From: Bifidobacterium tibiigranuli
GTDB taxonomy: Bacteria; Actinomycetota; Actinomycetes; Actinomycetales; Bifidobacteriaceae
DNA: 64,000 nt
NCBI RefSeq assembly: GCF_009371885.1
Contig: NZ_QLZA01000002.1
Location: 237,347-301,346, forward strand
Direction: 5' to 3'
In this document: one piece after another, positions 1 to 9,209 of the stretch
How positions within the stretch are numbered: position 1 is the first letter of the stretch
Layout of the letters: each line of letters begins with the position of its first letter
Position numbers and translations under genes: made by a program
Notes under the pieces: generated by a model
Database searches by the model: none
What the model saw: the letters and a program-made list of their open reading frames with translations, nothing else
What the model was told of the DNA's origin: nothing

Positions 1-1106
1 AGCGCCGCCTCGTGCACGCTTATGGAAGGCAGCAGCGCCAGCGTGATCGGCGTGGGCATCACGAGGAACACCGCGGTGAAAAAGCACATCATCAGCCCGA
101 CATTGCGCAGCGACTGGCTCAGGCTCGCGCGGGCCGACGCGATGTCGGACCCGGCGACGGCGCGTGAGATGCGCGGGAACATGGCCGTGGCCACCGAAAC
201 GGCGATAAGCGAATACGGCAGTATGTAGATCGTGTAGGCGTTTTGGTAGCTGGCGTTGCCGGCGACATCGAACTGGCTCAGCCCCAGCAGCCGTGCGGCC
301 CGGTCGGGCGCGCTGGTGGTGACATTGGTGTTGATGATCGTGGCGAGCTGCTCGACGGCCACGATGCCCACGCTCCATGCGGCGACAGGCCCCATCGCGC
401 GCAGCCCGATTCCCTTGAGCCCCCAGCTCGGGCGGTATCGGATGCCGGCCTTGCGCAGCGGCAGGAACAGCACCAGTGCCTGGAAGGCGACGCCCAGCGT
501 CCACATGCCTGCTGTCAGTCCGATCTTGCCGGTGGTCCAGAAACCGAGCGGCTGGCGGTCGGCCCGGCCGAACAGCGCGATGAACGCCACGAAGCCGACG
601 CTGCTGATGACATTCGCGCCTACGGAGCTCCACGCATAGGTGCCGAAGTGGTCCTTGGCGGCCAAGATTTGCCCGACGACGGTGTACAGGCCGTAGAAGA
701 AGATCTGCGGCATGCACCACAGGGTGAAGGCGTTGGTCAGGGCGAGCATGTCGGAGCCGCCGCCGACATAGAGCCGCGTGAGCAGCGGCGTGCCGGCGGT
801 CATGAGCAGCGTGACGGCGAGCAGCAGCACGACCGCGAAGGTGATGAGCTTGTTGAGCCTGTCCTCGGCGTCCTTCTGCTGCAGCGTGCGCACGATCTGC
901 GGCACGAGCACCGCGTTGAAGATGCCGCCGGAGACCAGCGTGAACACCACCTGGGGAATCATCGAACCGGCCTGGTAGGCGTTCGCCGCCAGGCCCGTCG
1001 TGCCGATGGCTGCCGCGAGCAGAATCGTGCGGATCTGGCCGGTGAGGCGTGAGGCTGCGGTTCCGGTCGCCATGATCAAGGAGTTGCGGCCAACTGATGA
1101 GCTCAT
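1..1106 (-). CDS. murJ: MurJ lipid II flippase (partial, 3' end beyond window)
   Basis: Reading the minus strand from an ATG at 1106 gives a continuous frame to the window edge. It is a polytopic membrane protein that begins MSSSVGRNSLIMATGTAASR and continues through a RLTGQIRTILLAAAIG-like first helix, as in the MviN/MurJ family of the MOP superfamily. MurJ flips the peptidoglycan precursor lipid II across the cytoplasmic membrane. About 368 of the roughly 500 or more residues expected are present, so the C-terminus lies outside. The ATG overlaps the TGA of the upstream DUF6049 gene by four bases (ATGA), indicating translational coupling. NUDIX > DUF6049 > murJ is a conserved actinobacterial order. 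Family assignment is confident; transport itself is inferred from the family. Confidence 0.93.
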   Translation of the reverse strand, partial: MSSSVGRNSLIMATGTAASRLTGQIRTILLAAAIGTTGLAANAYQAGSMIPQVVFTLVSGGIFNAVLVPQIVRTLQQKDAEDRLNKLITFAVVLLLAVTLLMTAGTPLLTRLYVGGGSDMLALTNAFTLWCMPQIFFYGLYTVVGQILAAKDHFGTYAWSSVGANVISSVGFVAFIALFGRADRQPLGFWTTGKIGLTAGMWTLGVAFQALVLFLPLRKAGIRYRPSWGLKGIGLRAMGPVAAWSVGIVAVEQLATIINTNVTTSAPDRAARLLGLSQFDVAGNASYQNAYTIYILPYSLIAVSVATAMFPRISRAVAGSDIASARASLSQSLRNVGLMMCFFTAVFLVMPTPITLALLPSISVHEAA

Positions 1107-3352
1107 TCGTCGGGATCTTTCTTGCGGTGGAACTGGCGCCACAGGCCCAGCAGGCCGAGCGCGACGGCGACGGCGACGAATATGAAGCCGCTGGTGTCGC
1201 TGATTTGCAGGGTGCTGATGATCGGCGTGTATTTGGGGGCGGAGAACTGCTTGCCGTCGCGGTCGAGCAGGGTCAGCCGGGCGGTGGCGCTGCCGGTGGT
1301 CGAGACGCGGATGGTGAAGGTCGTCTGCGTGCTGCCGTGCGCCGGCACGTCGACATCGGAGAAGCGCGTGGTGACGATTTCCATTGAATCGGTCAATGAC
1401 GAGATGCGCACGCGGACCGGATAAGGGTGGTTGTTGCTGACGGTGACGGGCATGCTGGCGGTTTCGCTCACCACGGTCACTCGTTCCGTCGGGGTGATGG
1501 CGACGCCTCCCATGAGCTTGGAAGCCAGGTCCCGCGCCCCTGCGGTCATGCGCTCGCGCACGGGGGCGTTGCCGCTTAAAGCGCGCAGTGCGAGGCGGTC
1601 GTGCACGGCCATGACCTGTGATATCCAGCCGGTACTGTCCTGCTTGCCGCTGGTGTTGGCGTTCTGCTGGGCCAGGGCCTGCGGACTGCCTGCATCGCTT
1701 GCCGAAGGGGAGCCGCTGGCGGTGGGCTGGGGGGTTGCGGAGGCGAGAATCGAGGCGGCGAAGTGCGAAATGTCGCCTCGGGTGCTACGCAGTGTGCGCA
1801 GCGTGTCATCGAGCGCCTTCATCCCCTGCTGCGCGATGCCGCTGTCGCTGGGTGCCAGCGATGCGGCGTCGCTGCCGGAGGCGTATGGTTCGGATGCGGA
1901 CAGCGCGTCCAGCGAGGTGAGGCCGAGCCAAGGCGCCTGTTCGATCGCGCCCATAAGCGCGTTGGCATCGGCGGCCGAGGCGTTGGCAGACAGGCACACC
2001 AGCAGATTGCGTGCCGTATAGGGCTGCTCCATCTGGTAGAAGGCGCTCTGCGCCATGAAGCGGGCGATGCGGCCTGCGGGGCTCGATTCGCCGTTCGCAT
2101 TCGCATTCGACATATGGCCGTTCGCCAGGCTGCTCAGTTCGCGTTGGGCGGAGAGCACGGTCACATCGCCATCCCCGGTCGGCACGATGTATTTGCCTGT
2201 ATGCACGGTGGCGGCGTCCTGGTCGTCAAAGCCGCTGCTGGCGATAACGGTCGAGAAGCCCTGGCGTTTGGCCTGGTCAAGCGCCTGTACGCTCCATTGC
2301 CCCGAACCCTGCCACGCATACGCGGGCTGGCTCGCCGACTGGTCGCCCAGAGCGTCGCGCAGCTGCACGGTGGCGGTGCTCGCATTCCAGGCATCGGTAT
2401 CTACGCCGGCATCCGCATAGGCCTGGGGATTGCCCTTAGCTGCGTAGCCGGTGATATCGAAATATCCGGGCTGCATGATGCCGACGCTGCGCGGCGGCAA
2501 CGACAGCGCCTTGAGATATGCCGGGTCGGCCACGGCCTGCAGCATCGGATGCTGGGCGAGCAGCTGCTCGGTGTCATGGGGCAGCCTTGTGCCATTGCGC
2601 AGCGTTACGGCGTCGTTCGGCGTGACCTTGGCGGCCGCATCGCCTGTGCCGGTCAGCAGCGTGCCGGCGGCGTTGTCGTCAAGCTGCCAGCTGTCGTCGG
2701 TCAGCGGCATGGTGACCGTGAGCCCCATGGCAGGCGTGTCGGCCGTATTCAGGCCGTCCTGCGAACGGGTGAGAAACGACGTGGTCTGCGCCTTCGTGCC
2801 GTCCGTGCTGCTGTAGCTCAGCAGCAGCGGCTTGGGCCCCCAGTTCACCATGGCCTTGAGCCGGTCCTGATTCGCGGGCACATCGATGCTCACCGCGGCG
2901 CTTGCGCCCGGATTCAGCGCCGCGACGTGCGCCTGCCCGAGCTGGTCGGGCGTAGGGATGGGGGCCTCGCCCTGCGCCCATTGCTGGATGTCGGTGCGTG
3001 AGACGAAGCCGTAGAAGATATTGGTCGATAAGGCGACGGTGCCTTCTGGCAGCGCATGAGACGTGCTGTTCTTAAGCGTGGTCTTGAGATGATATCCGGA
3101 GCTGGCGGTCACCACCGCCGTTGCCGATGTAATGGCTATCGACACGCCTGCCGCAGTCTGCCCCTGCCCTTGGTCGCTGCCGCTGCCGGTGCCTGCTGTT
3201 GTGCCGGTGTCGGCGAATGCCGACGGCGTCACAAGGCAAGCCGTCAGCAATGTCAGCAACGTTATCATGGCGACGACGAGCACTGCAAACCGGCTCGCGA
3301 ATCGGTGCGCATGGGGATGCGGGCGTGCTGCGCCACATGCATGTTTGGTCAA
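1103..3352 (-). CDS. DUF6049 family exported membrane protein
   Basis: 749 residues. An N-terminal hydrophobic stretch at about residues 22-46 ends in SAFADTG, a plausible signal-peptidase I site. LTAC inside it also fits a lipobox, so a lipoprotein is possible. A long extracytoplasmic region follows. A single C-terminal helix (about residues 717-735) and a short basic tail ending HRKKDPDE give a type I-like topology. It matches the actinobacterial DUF6049 proteins encoded between the NUDIX gene and murJ; their biochemical role is unknown, with the position suggesting cell-envelope biogenesis. The frame opens with TTG at 3352, one base after the NUDIX stop; an in-frame GTG lies about 23 codons later, so the start is uncertain. 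It overlaps murJ by 4 bp. Confidence 0.8.
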   Translation of the reverse strand: MTKHACGAARPHPHAHRFASRFAVLVVAMITLLTLLTACLVTPSAFADTGTTAGTGSGSDQGQGQTAAGVSIAITSATAVVTASSGYHLKTTLKNSTSHALPEGTVALSTNIFYGFVSRTDIQQWAQGEAPIPTPDQLGQAHVAALNPGASAAVSIDVPANQDRLKAMVNWGPKPLLLSYSSTDGTKAQTTSFLTRSQDGLNTADTPAMGLTVTMPLTDDSWQLDDNAAGTLLTGTGDAAAKVTPNDAVTLRNGTRLPHDTEQLLAQHPMLQAVADPAYLKALSLPPRSVGIMQPGYFDITGYAAKGNPQAYADAGVDTDAWNASTATVQLRDALGDQSASQPAYAWQGSGQWSVQALDQAKRQGFSTVIASSGFDDQDAATVHTGKYIVPTGDGDVTVLSAQRELSSLANGHMSNANANGESSPAGRIARFMAQSAFYQMEQPYTARNLLVCLSANASAADANALMGAIEQAPWLGLTSLDALSASEPYASGSDAASLAPSDSGIAQQGMKALDDTLRTLRSTRGDISHFAASILASATPQPTASGSPSASDAGSPQALAQQNANTSGKQDSTGWISQVMAVHDRLALRALSGNAPVRERMTAGARDLASKLMGGVAITPTERVTVVSETASMPVTVSNNHPYPVRVRISSLTDSMEIVTTRFSDVDVPAHGSTQTTFTIRVSTTGSATARLTLLDRDGKQFSAPKYTPIISTLQISDTSGFIFVAVAVALGLLGLWRQFHRKKDPDE

Positions 3353-3353
3353 A

Positions 3354-4127
3354 TCAGGCCTGCCTGTTCAGTTTTCGGGCATACAGCCACGCGATTTTAC
3401 GCTCATTAGGATAGCTCAGCACATTGTCCAAATCATCGAATCGCACCCAGATGGCCTCCTCGGCCTCATGATCGGGGTCGCCCTCCACGCTCAGCTCGCC
3501 GCTGACGCGCCTGAGCGCAAAGTGGTGGACGAGCTTGTGCACGCGCTGATTGGTGCCGGTGAACCAATAATCGATCGTGGCGATGGAATCCACGACCTCG
3601 CCCAGGATCCCAGTCTCCTCGCACACCTCGCGCACAGCCGTCTGGCGCGGCGTCTCGCCCTTCTCGATATGGCCCTTGGGCAGGCACCATTCGAGATGCC
3701 CGCTGCGCGAATGGCGCGCGATGATCGCCACGCGGTCGAGTTCGTCGAATACCAGCCCGCCGGCCGAGTATTCGCGCACCACCGGGAGCTCCTGCGCGTC
3801 CAGTGAAGCGAAGGTCGTCGGCCCTTCGGCGCTGCGGTGCGCGGGCATCATCGCGGGCGTCATCGCGGGCGCCGAAACATCGGGCTGCGCGTCGTCCGCT
3901 GTGTTTGACGGCATTGTGATTGGCGATATGGGTATCGACGGCTCCGCGGCTGCCGCGTCCACGGCTGCGTTAGCATCCGCGGCGTCAAGCGGCGCAGCAG
4001 GCTCGGCGGACTGCGAGGTATAGCGCAGCTGATCGGCGGGATTCGCGTTTTGGGCATGGTCATCCGCGGCATGGCTGAGCATGCGTATCAGATCCGCGGG
4101 TGTAATCATGCTCTCCACCATACTCAA
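3354..4127 (-). CDS. NUDIX hydrolase with long acidic/Ala-rich N-terminus
   Basis: 257 residues. A complete Nudix box spans residues 152-174: G152, E158, R166-E167, E170-E171, G173-I174, matching GX5EX7REUXEEXGU. The motif binds Mg2+ for hydrolysis of nucleoside diphosphate-linked substrates. The catalytic domain occupies roughly residues 115-257. Residues 1-110 are rich in Ala, Asp and Pro, low in complexity and probably disordered. The substrate cannot be named from sequence. It is first in the run NUDIX > DUF6049 > murJ and divergent from the CCA-adding enzyme, with the promoters sharing 4128-4188. The same neighbourhood is conserved in other actinobacteria. Confidence 0.88.
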   Translation of the reverse strand: MSMVESMITPADLIRMLSHAADDHAQNANPADQLRYTSQSAEPAAPLDAADANAAVDAAAAEPSIPISPITMPSNTADDAQPDVSAPAMTPAMMPAHRSAEGPTTFASLDAQELPVVREYSAGGLVFDELDRVAIIARHSRSGHLEWCLPKGHIEKGETPRQTAVREVCEETGILGEVVDSIATIDYWFTGTNQRVHKLVHHFALRRVSGELSVEGDPDHEAEEAIWVRFDDLDNVLSYPNERKIAWLYARKLNRQA

Positions 4128-4188
4128 CGCTATGTGCAGGTGGGGTAACGGTATGCTGGGAACAGCACATGTAGGAATGAGGAGAAGG

Positions 4189-5616
4189 ATGAGCGTGGAG
4201 TTCGAAGTATGGCCTGAGGCCGTTGAATTGGGGCGGCTGTTCGCGGCTCAGGGCTACGAGCTGTCGTTGGTGGGCGGCCCGGTTCGCGATATGCTGCTGC
4301 ATCGGCGCTCGCATGACCTGGATTTCTGCACTTCGGCACGCCCTGAGCAGTTTGAGCCGATTCTGCGGCATTGGGGCCGTGACGGTTTTTGGGACATGGG
4401 CCGCAAATTCGGCACGCTGGGAGCGATGCGTCGGCGTGAGGACGGCACCGAGGTGCAGGCCGAGATCACGACTTATCGCAGCGATACCTATGATTCGGAT
4501 TCGCGCAAGCCCGAAGTCGATTACGGCGATTCGCTCGACGGCGACCTGTCGCGTCGTGATTTCACGGTGAACGCGATGGCGCTGCGCGTGCCCGAGCTGG
4601 AATTCATGGACCCTTTCGGCGGCGCGGCCGACTTGGCCAAAGGGCTGCTGCGCACGCCGGTGGACCCGTACCAGTCCTTTGAAGACGATCCGCTGCGCAT
4701 GATGCGGGCCGTGCGCTTCGTGGCGCAGCTCGGCTTTCGCATCGAGGCCGGCACCGCCGAGGCCATCAGCGACATGGTGGAGCGCATCGGCATCGTTTCG
4801 GCCGAGCGCGTGCGCGACGAGCTGGTCAAGCTCATGCTCTCCGACCGCCCGCGCGAAGGCGTCGAGGCGCTGGTGGACTCGGGGCTGGCCGATATCGTGC
4901 TGCCGGAAGTCCCGGCGCTGAGCCTCGAAATCGACGAGCATCACCGTCACAAGGACGTGTTCGAGCATTCCCTGGAAGTGCTCGACCGCGCGGTGAAGCT
5001 GGAAACCGGCCCCGACGGCCCGGTGCCCGCGCCCGATACGGTGCTGCGGCTGGCTGCGCTGCTGCATGACATCGGCAAGCCGCGCACACGGCGCTATGAG
5101 CCGGGCGGCAAGGTCAGCTTCCATCATCATGACGCAGTAGGCGCGAAGATGACGCGCAAACGGCTCAAGGCGCTGCATTTCGACCGGCGCACCATCGACG
5201 ATGTGAGCGAGCTGGTCAATATGCACCTGCGTTTCCACGGCTATGTGGACGAGCCGTGGACCGACTCCGCCGTGCGGCGCTATGTGAAGGACTCCGGGCA
5301 CCTGTACGAGCGGCTGAACCGCCTGACCCGCGCCGACGCGACCACGCAGAACAAGCGCAAGGCGATGCAGTTCTCCGCGGCGATGGACGAGATGGAGCAG
5401 CGCGTGCGCGAGCTCAAGGAGCGCGAGGACTTCGAGGCGATCCGGCCGGATGTGAACGGCAACGAGATCATCGAGATTCTGGGCATCAAGCCCGGCCCGC
5501 TGGTCGGCAAGGCCTACAAGCATATGCTCGAATATCGCCTGGATAACGGCCCGGTCGAGCACGAGACAGCTGTTGCGGAACTGCATCGGTGGTTCGGCGA
5601 ACAACAGAACCGTTAA
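4189..5616 (+). CDS. cca: CCA tRNA nucleotidyltransferase
   Basis: 475 residues. Adds or repairs the 3'-CCA of tRNAs without a nucleic acid template. The class II nucleotidyltransferase head has LVGGPVRD (residues 27-34) and the metal-binding D43-x-D45 in HDLDF. An RNA/AMP-binding region follows (RRDFTVNAMALR). A C-terminal HD domain contains H293-D294 in LLHDIGK, as in the actinobacterial PcnA-type enzyme. The start was placed at the ATG at 4189, not at upstream in-frame ATGs, because AGGAGAAGG lies directly before it and the catalytic domain begins about 25 residues later. The gene matters because the tRNA-Thr in this window does not encode CCA. Confidence 0.93.
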   Translation: MSVEFEVWPEAVELGRLFAAQGYELSLVGGPVRDMLLHRRSHDLDFCTSARPEQFEPILRHWGRDGFWDMGRKFGTLGAMRRREDGTEVQAEITTYRSDTYDSDSRKPEVDYGDSLDGDLSRRDFTVNAMALRVPELEFMDPFGGAADLAKGLLRTPVDPYQSFEDDPLRMMRAVRFVAQLGFRIEAGTAEAISDMVERIGIVSAERVRDELVKLMLSDRPREGVEALVDSGLADIVLPEVPALSLEIDEHHRHKDVFEHSLEVLDRAVKLETGPDGPVPAPDTVLRLAALLHDIGKPRTRRYEPGGKVSFHHHDAVGAKMTRKRLKALHFDRRTIDDVSELVNMHLRFHGYVDEPWTDSAVRRYVKDSGHLYERLNRLTRADATTQNKRKAMQFSAAMDEMEQRVRELKEREDFEAIRPDVNGNEIIEILGIKPGPLVGKAYKHMLEYRLDNGPVEHETAVAELHRWFGEQQNR

Positions 5617-5699
5617 GGTCGCGAAGGACGGTGCGCAACACCGTTATGCCCACAGACTGACTAGTGACCGAAAGAGCCGCCGCGGTCCTTGCCGGAAAC

Positions 5700-6326
5700 C
5701 TACTGCGCAGGGTCGTGCTGGATGGCCTGGGGCAGCTTGGTCATCTTGTCGGCCGGCACGCAGCCTGCGATGCTGGTGATGTTGCCACCGGCGACAGGAA
5801 CCTTCTTCTGCGTTTTGAGATCGTTGAAGGTCGCGCCCAGCACCACGTCGATAAGATTGTCCTGGCGGTCGTCCATTTTCAGGATGGCATCGGTGAAGTT
5901 CGCGCCGACCGTATACGCCTGCGGGATGGCGCCCTTGCCGAAGTAGATGGTGGTGCGCTCCACATTCTGCCGATTATAGGTCTGGATGGCGGTCACTTTG
6001 AAGTTGCGATTCGCCAAGGCATCACCGACGGCTTTGGCGAATCCGGTGAATTTGGTGCCGTTCAGCAGCCGCACGCTCACGCTCGCATTGTCCGCGTACT
6101 TGCTAGCGTTGCCGTCCTGATCCTTCGGCGCACATGGCACTTGGACGCCATAATTCGGCTGTGCTGTGGGCGACGTGCTGGCCACCCGGCCCAGAATGTG
6201 CGTGTAGAAAAGCGTGGCGATGATCAGCGCGACGACCAGCACTGCGGCAACAATGCTGAACACGATGGTCTGACGGTGGCGAACGTACTCCTTGCGCGCC
6301 TCGCGCTCATCGAATGCTCCGGTCAT
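5700..6326 (-). CDS. LytR C-terminal (LytR_C) domain membrane protein
   Basis: 208 residues. A basic N-terminus (EREARKEYVRHRQ) precedes one transmembrane helix at about residues 22-44. The extracytoplasmic part has the LytR_C pattern, with VSVRLLNGTKFTGFAKAVGD near residue 85 and NFKVTAIQTYNRQNV after it. No LCP catalytic domain is present, so it is a stand-alone LytR_C protein whose role, probably cell-wall associated, is not established. Its ATG overlaps the stop of rsmA by four bases, so it is the last gene of rpfB-like > rsmA > LytR_C. It converges with the CCA-adding enzyme across an 83-bp gap in which only a weak six-pair hairpin (5633-5648) was seen. Confidence 0.8.
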   Translation of the reverse strand: MTGAFDEREARKEYVRHRQTIVFSIVAAVLVVALIIATLFYTHILGRVASTSPTAQPNYGVQVPCAPKDQDGNASKYADNASVSVRLLNGTKFTGFAKAVGDALANRNFKVTAIQTYNRQNVERTTIYFGKGAIPQAYTVGANFTDAILKMDDRQDNLIDVVLGATFNDLKTQKKVPVAGGNITSIAGCVPADKMTKLPQAIQHDPAQ

Positions 6327-7468
6327 ATCCCTGATCCTCTTTGCTCCAAGCCAGTATCTGAATGCACAGTGGTTGCATGCACGGTTGCATGTACTATGTC
6401 TGGATTCACAGTACCGTCACTGGCTGACGCCTCGCAGGACTCCACGGCCCGGCTCAGCGTCGCGAATTCCTCGATGGTCAGCGTCTCGCCCCGCCGGGTC
6501 GGATCGATGCCGGCTCGGGCGTAGGCTTCGTCGGGCACCAGGCGGCGCAACGCGGCGTGCAGCGTCTTGCGGCGCTGGCCGAATGCGGCATCGATGAGTC
6601 GGAACACCCGTTCGCGCTCGCCGGGTACGTGCGGTTCTTCGGTGTGGGCGGTGTGGTCGTTGGAGTCAGCGGTGTTGTTGATGCCATCGGCACTGACGGC
6701 ACTGTCGATATTGTCAGCAGCGCCGCCGTCGGGATGGCGATCAGTGCTGCGCGAAAAAGCCACCAGCGCCGAATCGACGTTGGGCGCCGGCCAGAATACG
6801 TTGCGCCCTACGAGTCCCACCCGTTCGGCGGTGCCGTACCACGCGAGCTTCACACTCGGCGTGCCGTAGACCTTGCCGCCGGGCGTCGCCGCCAGCCGGT
6901 CGGCGACTTCCTTTTGCACCATGACAAGAAAGCGGTCGAGATTGTCGAATCGTTCCAGCAGAGTCAGCACGATCGGCGTGGCCACGTTGTAGGGCAGATT
7001 GGCGACGAGGGTGAAACGCTCACACGATGCAAGCGTCGGCAGATCGCTCGGCTGCAGGGTCAGCGCGTCGCGTTGCAGCACGGCGAAGCTGCTCTGCGCC
7101 CGCGGCATGAACTGCGCCACGGTTCGCGGCAGCCGTGCGGCCAGCTCCGGGTCGATCTCCACGGCGTCGACCACAGCTCCGGCTTCGAGCAGCGCCAGGG
7201 TCAGCGAGCCAAGCCCTGGGCCGATCTCAAGCACATGGTCGCCGGGCTGCACACCGGCTTCGCGCACGATGCGCCGCACGGTTCCCGGGTCGATGACGAA
7301 GTTCTGCCCGTATTTTTTCGTAGGGCTGATGCCGGCTTCGGCCGCGATGCGGCGGATGTCGGCCGCACCGAGCAGATGCCCGCTTGCGTCAGCTGCGTTT
7401 GCGGCTCCGCTCGGTTCATCGACCGGTAGCGTCGCGTGCTGCCCCGCATGGGGCGGCGTGGACGCCAT
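6323..7468 (-). CDS. rsmA: 16S rRNA dimethyladenosine transferase RsmA (KsgA)
   Basis: 381 residues from the ATG at 7468. Dimethylates the two adjacent adenosines in the 3'-terminal hairpin of 16S rRNA. Seen: KKYGQNFVID (residues 51-60), the SAM-binding EIGPGLGSLT (81-90), the acidic VDAVEIDPE motif, and the catalytic NLPYN motif. The A of the ATG is shared with the TGA of the rpfB-like gene (TGATG), arguing for coupling and against the longer frame open to 7501. Unusual parts are a roughly 45-residue Asp/Asn/His-rich insertion after VDSALVAFSRS and a non-conserved tail of about 40 residues, both probably disordered. Confidence 0.93.
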   Translation of the reverse strand: MASTPPHAGQHATLPVDEPSGAANAADASGHLLGAADIRRIAAEAGISPTKKYGQNFVIDPGTVRRIVREAGVQPGDHVLEIGPGLGSLTLALLEAGAVVDAVEIDPELAARLPRTVAQFMPRAQSSFAVLQRDALTLQPSDLPTLASCERFTLVANLPYNVATPIVLTLLERFDNLDRFLVMVQKEVADRLAATPGGKVYGTPSVKLAWYGTAERVGLVGRNVFWPAPNVDSALVAFSRSTDRHPDGGAADNIDSAVSADGINNTADSNDHTAHTEEPHVPGERERVFRLIDAAFGQRRKTLHAALRRLVPDEAYARAGIDPTRRGETLTIEEFATLSRAVESCEASASDGTVNPDIVHATVHATTVHSDTGLEQRGSGI

Positions 7469-8931
7469 CAGTACCATCCATACTTGTTGGAATGCGCCCA
7501 TGCCGCAGACGGGCTGCCGTAGACACCTGAGATGTAGTTCAGCCCCCAGTCAATCTGGATGGCGGCGTCATCGCGCCAATTGGCACCGAAAACAGCCATC
7601 TTGCTGCCGGGCAGCGACTGCGGGATGCCATAGGCGCCGGAGGAGCTGTTCTCCGCGTACCATTGCCAGCTCGATTCCCGGTTCCACAGGCTGACGAGGT
7701 CGCTCCAATTCTGGCCGGTCCAGCCATATTGTGCGGCTGCTCCGGCCGCGTAGGCCTGAGCCTGGGCCGCAGAGGGATGCCATAGCCCGGTGGGCTGGGG
7801 AGCAGGCGCAGGCGCCGGAGCCGGTGCAGGGGCTGGTGCCGGAGCGGGTGCGGGCTTTGGTGCAGGTGCAGGCGCAGCAGACGTAGGTGCAGTCGTAGGA
7901 GTGACCGGCTGGGCGGGTGCAGAAGACGCCGATGGCGTGTCGCTCGGGCTCGGCGTGGAGCTCGGCTGCTGGCTCGGCGTCGCTGTGGCATCGCCACTGG
8001 CACTGCTGCTGGGGCTGCTTGTGCTGGCGTCCGACTTGCTGTCCGCTTTTGCCTTGCTGTCGTCCGTCGATGTGCTGGGCTTATCCGGCCCTACGGCGAC
8101 GATGCGATCGATTGCGACCTTCGTGGTCGTCTGCGACTGCACGCTTTCGCTTTCCGCCTTGCCGTCGACGTAGGTGACGTCGATCACGTCCTGGCGCTCG
8201 CCGTCCACGCCCTGGCGCTGGATCACCGTCTGGCCCGGCTCGAGTGAGGGATCGATGATGGTCTGGGTGCTGAAGGGGATGGCAACGGTGCGCGTCTGCT
8301 CGCCGTGGGTGACGCGCTGCACGCGCAGTATGGTTTCGGTGCCGTCCTTTTCGACGCTGATGCGGTCGTTCTTGCCGGGCACGATGCCTTTGGAATCCAG
8401 AATCGAGGCGGCGGGAAGGCGTCCGTCTGGCGCTTGGGAGGTCTTGCCGTCAGCGATGACGGTGACTGGTCCGTTGGTGTTGATGGCCAGGCCGCCGGTC
8501 AGCTTGTTGTAGATATTGCCGATGTTGACGGTGATTTTGGAAGCCTGATGTTCGTTCTCAGCGAAGAAGCCCAGCAGCTGATCGGCGCTGGTGGCCACCG
8601 TCCAGAAAGGCACTTCCTTGCCGTTGATCGTGATCGTGGTCTGGTAGGCGCTGCGCACCGTGACCACGGCATGGTCGGTGAGGCTCCTGCCCGACGTGGA
8701 TTGCACGAAATCGTGTGTTTTGATGTCCACATGCTGCTCCTGCAGCAGCCTGGCCACGCTCGTCGCATAGGTGCTGACTGTCCGGGTATCGCCGTTGACG
8801 CTCAGCGCGACGGTTTTGCGTGCCGTGAGCCCGAAGGTGAGGCCGGAGGCCAGCACAAGGGATACCACGCAGCAGATGATGCGGATTCGCCGGAGCGTCA
8901 CAAACCGCTGCGGTGTCCACCGATATGCCAT
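7468..8931 (-). CDS. rpfB: RpfB-like resuscitation/lytic factor (DUF348, G5, transglycosylase-like)
   Basis: 487 residues. One N-terminal membrane anchor (about 16-36) is followed by DUF348 ubiquitin-like repeats (VALSVNGDTRTVSTYATSVA; ITINGKEVPFWTVATSADQL), a G5 domain (TRTVAIPFSTQTIIDPSLEPG to QDVIDVTYVDGKAES), a long Ser/Pro/Ala linker with PAPAPAPA runs (about 285-385), and a C-terminal lysozyme-like domain (LVSLWNRESSWQW, GAYGIPQSLPGSKM, WGLNYISGVYGS). The Glu in NRESSW is the likely catalytic acid. The family cleaves peptidoglycan and promotes resuscitation or growth. A GAGGA box precedes the ATG. The same order next to rsmA is found in other actinobacteria. The symbol is by family analogy. 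Confidence 0.85.
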   Translation of the reverse strand: MAYRWTPQRFVTLRRIRIICCVVSLVLASGLTFGLTARKTVALSVNGDTRTVSTYATSVARLLQEQHVDIKTHDFVQSTSGRSLTDHAVVTVRSAYQTTITINGKEVPFWTVATSADQLLGFFAENEHQASKITVNIGNIYNKLTGGLAINTNGPVTVIADGKTSQAPDGRLPAASILDSKGIVPGKNDRISVEKDGTETILRVQRVTHGEQTRTVAIPFSTQTIIDPSLEPGQTVIQRQGVDGERQDVIDVTYVDGKAESESVQSQTTTKVAIDRIVAVGPDKPSTSTDDSKAKADSKSDASTSSPSSSASGDATATPSQQPSSTPSPSDTPSASSAPAQPVTPTTAPTSAAPAPAPKPAPAPAPAPAPAPAPAPAPQPTGLWHPSAAQAQAYAAGAAAQYGWTGQNWSDLVSLWNRESSWQWYAENSSSGAYGIPQSLPGSKMAVFGANWRDDAAIQIDWGLNYISGVYGSPSAAWAHSNKYGWY

Positions 8932-8997
8932 ATCGTCCTCATTCCTGCTTTGCCGATGCGAGGCACGGCTGCGCCCCGCACGGATGCTACGGCTTGC

Positions 8998-9026
8998 ATT
9001 CTACCGTTTTCTGGCCTCGCGGTCAG
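8998..9026 (-). promoter_or_regulatory. putative sigma-70-type promoter of the rpfB-like operon
   Basis: On the minus strand, CTGACC (9026-9021) and TAGAAT (9003-8998) are separated by 17 bp. Transcription would begin near 8990, leaving a leader of about 60 nt before the ATG at 8931. The -10 match is good and the -35 only fair. Inferred from sequence. Confidence 0.5.
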
Positions 9027-9076
9027 CAAGGAGCACCAAGCGTCAGCCATTTCCTTACATTTGCGCCAAAGCTGCA

Positions 9077-9165
9077 AGGAGGCTGTGGCATGGCTGCGCC
9101 GGAGCTGTGGAGGTGCTGTAGCAGGACTGTGAGTTGGCTGTGCTGAGCTGTGACAGGGCTGCGCT
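9077..9165. repeat. imperfect GCTGTG/CACAGC-rich repeats upstream of the rpfB-like promoter
   Basis: The word GCTGTG or a one-base variant recurs about eight times in 90 bp on the plus strand, irregularly spaced at roughly 8-18 bp. It lies just upstream of the predicted promoter. It may be a low-complexity repeat or a cluster of regulator sites; nothing decides between these. Confidence 0.45.
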
Positions 9166-9209
9166 GTCGGTAGTGCAAGGCAGTGTGCCGCAGGCATTGT
9201 CCGGATTTC

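Noticed and set aside
1763..3001. 412-codon plus-strand frame opposite the DUF6049 gene
   Set aside because: Arg/Gly/His-rich shadow frame without recognisable domain.
9077..9165. CRISPR-like array
   Set aside because: The GCTGTG words are short and irregularly spaced, with no repeat-spacer pattern.
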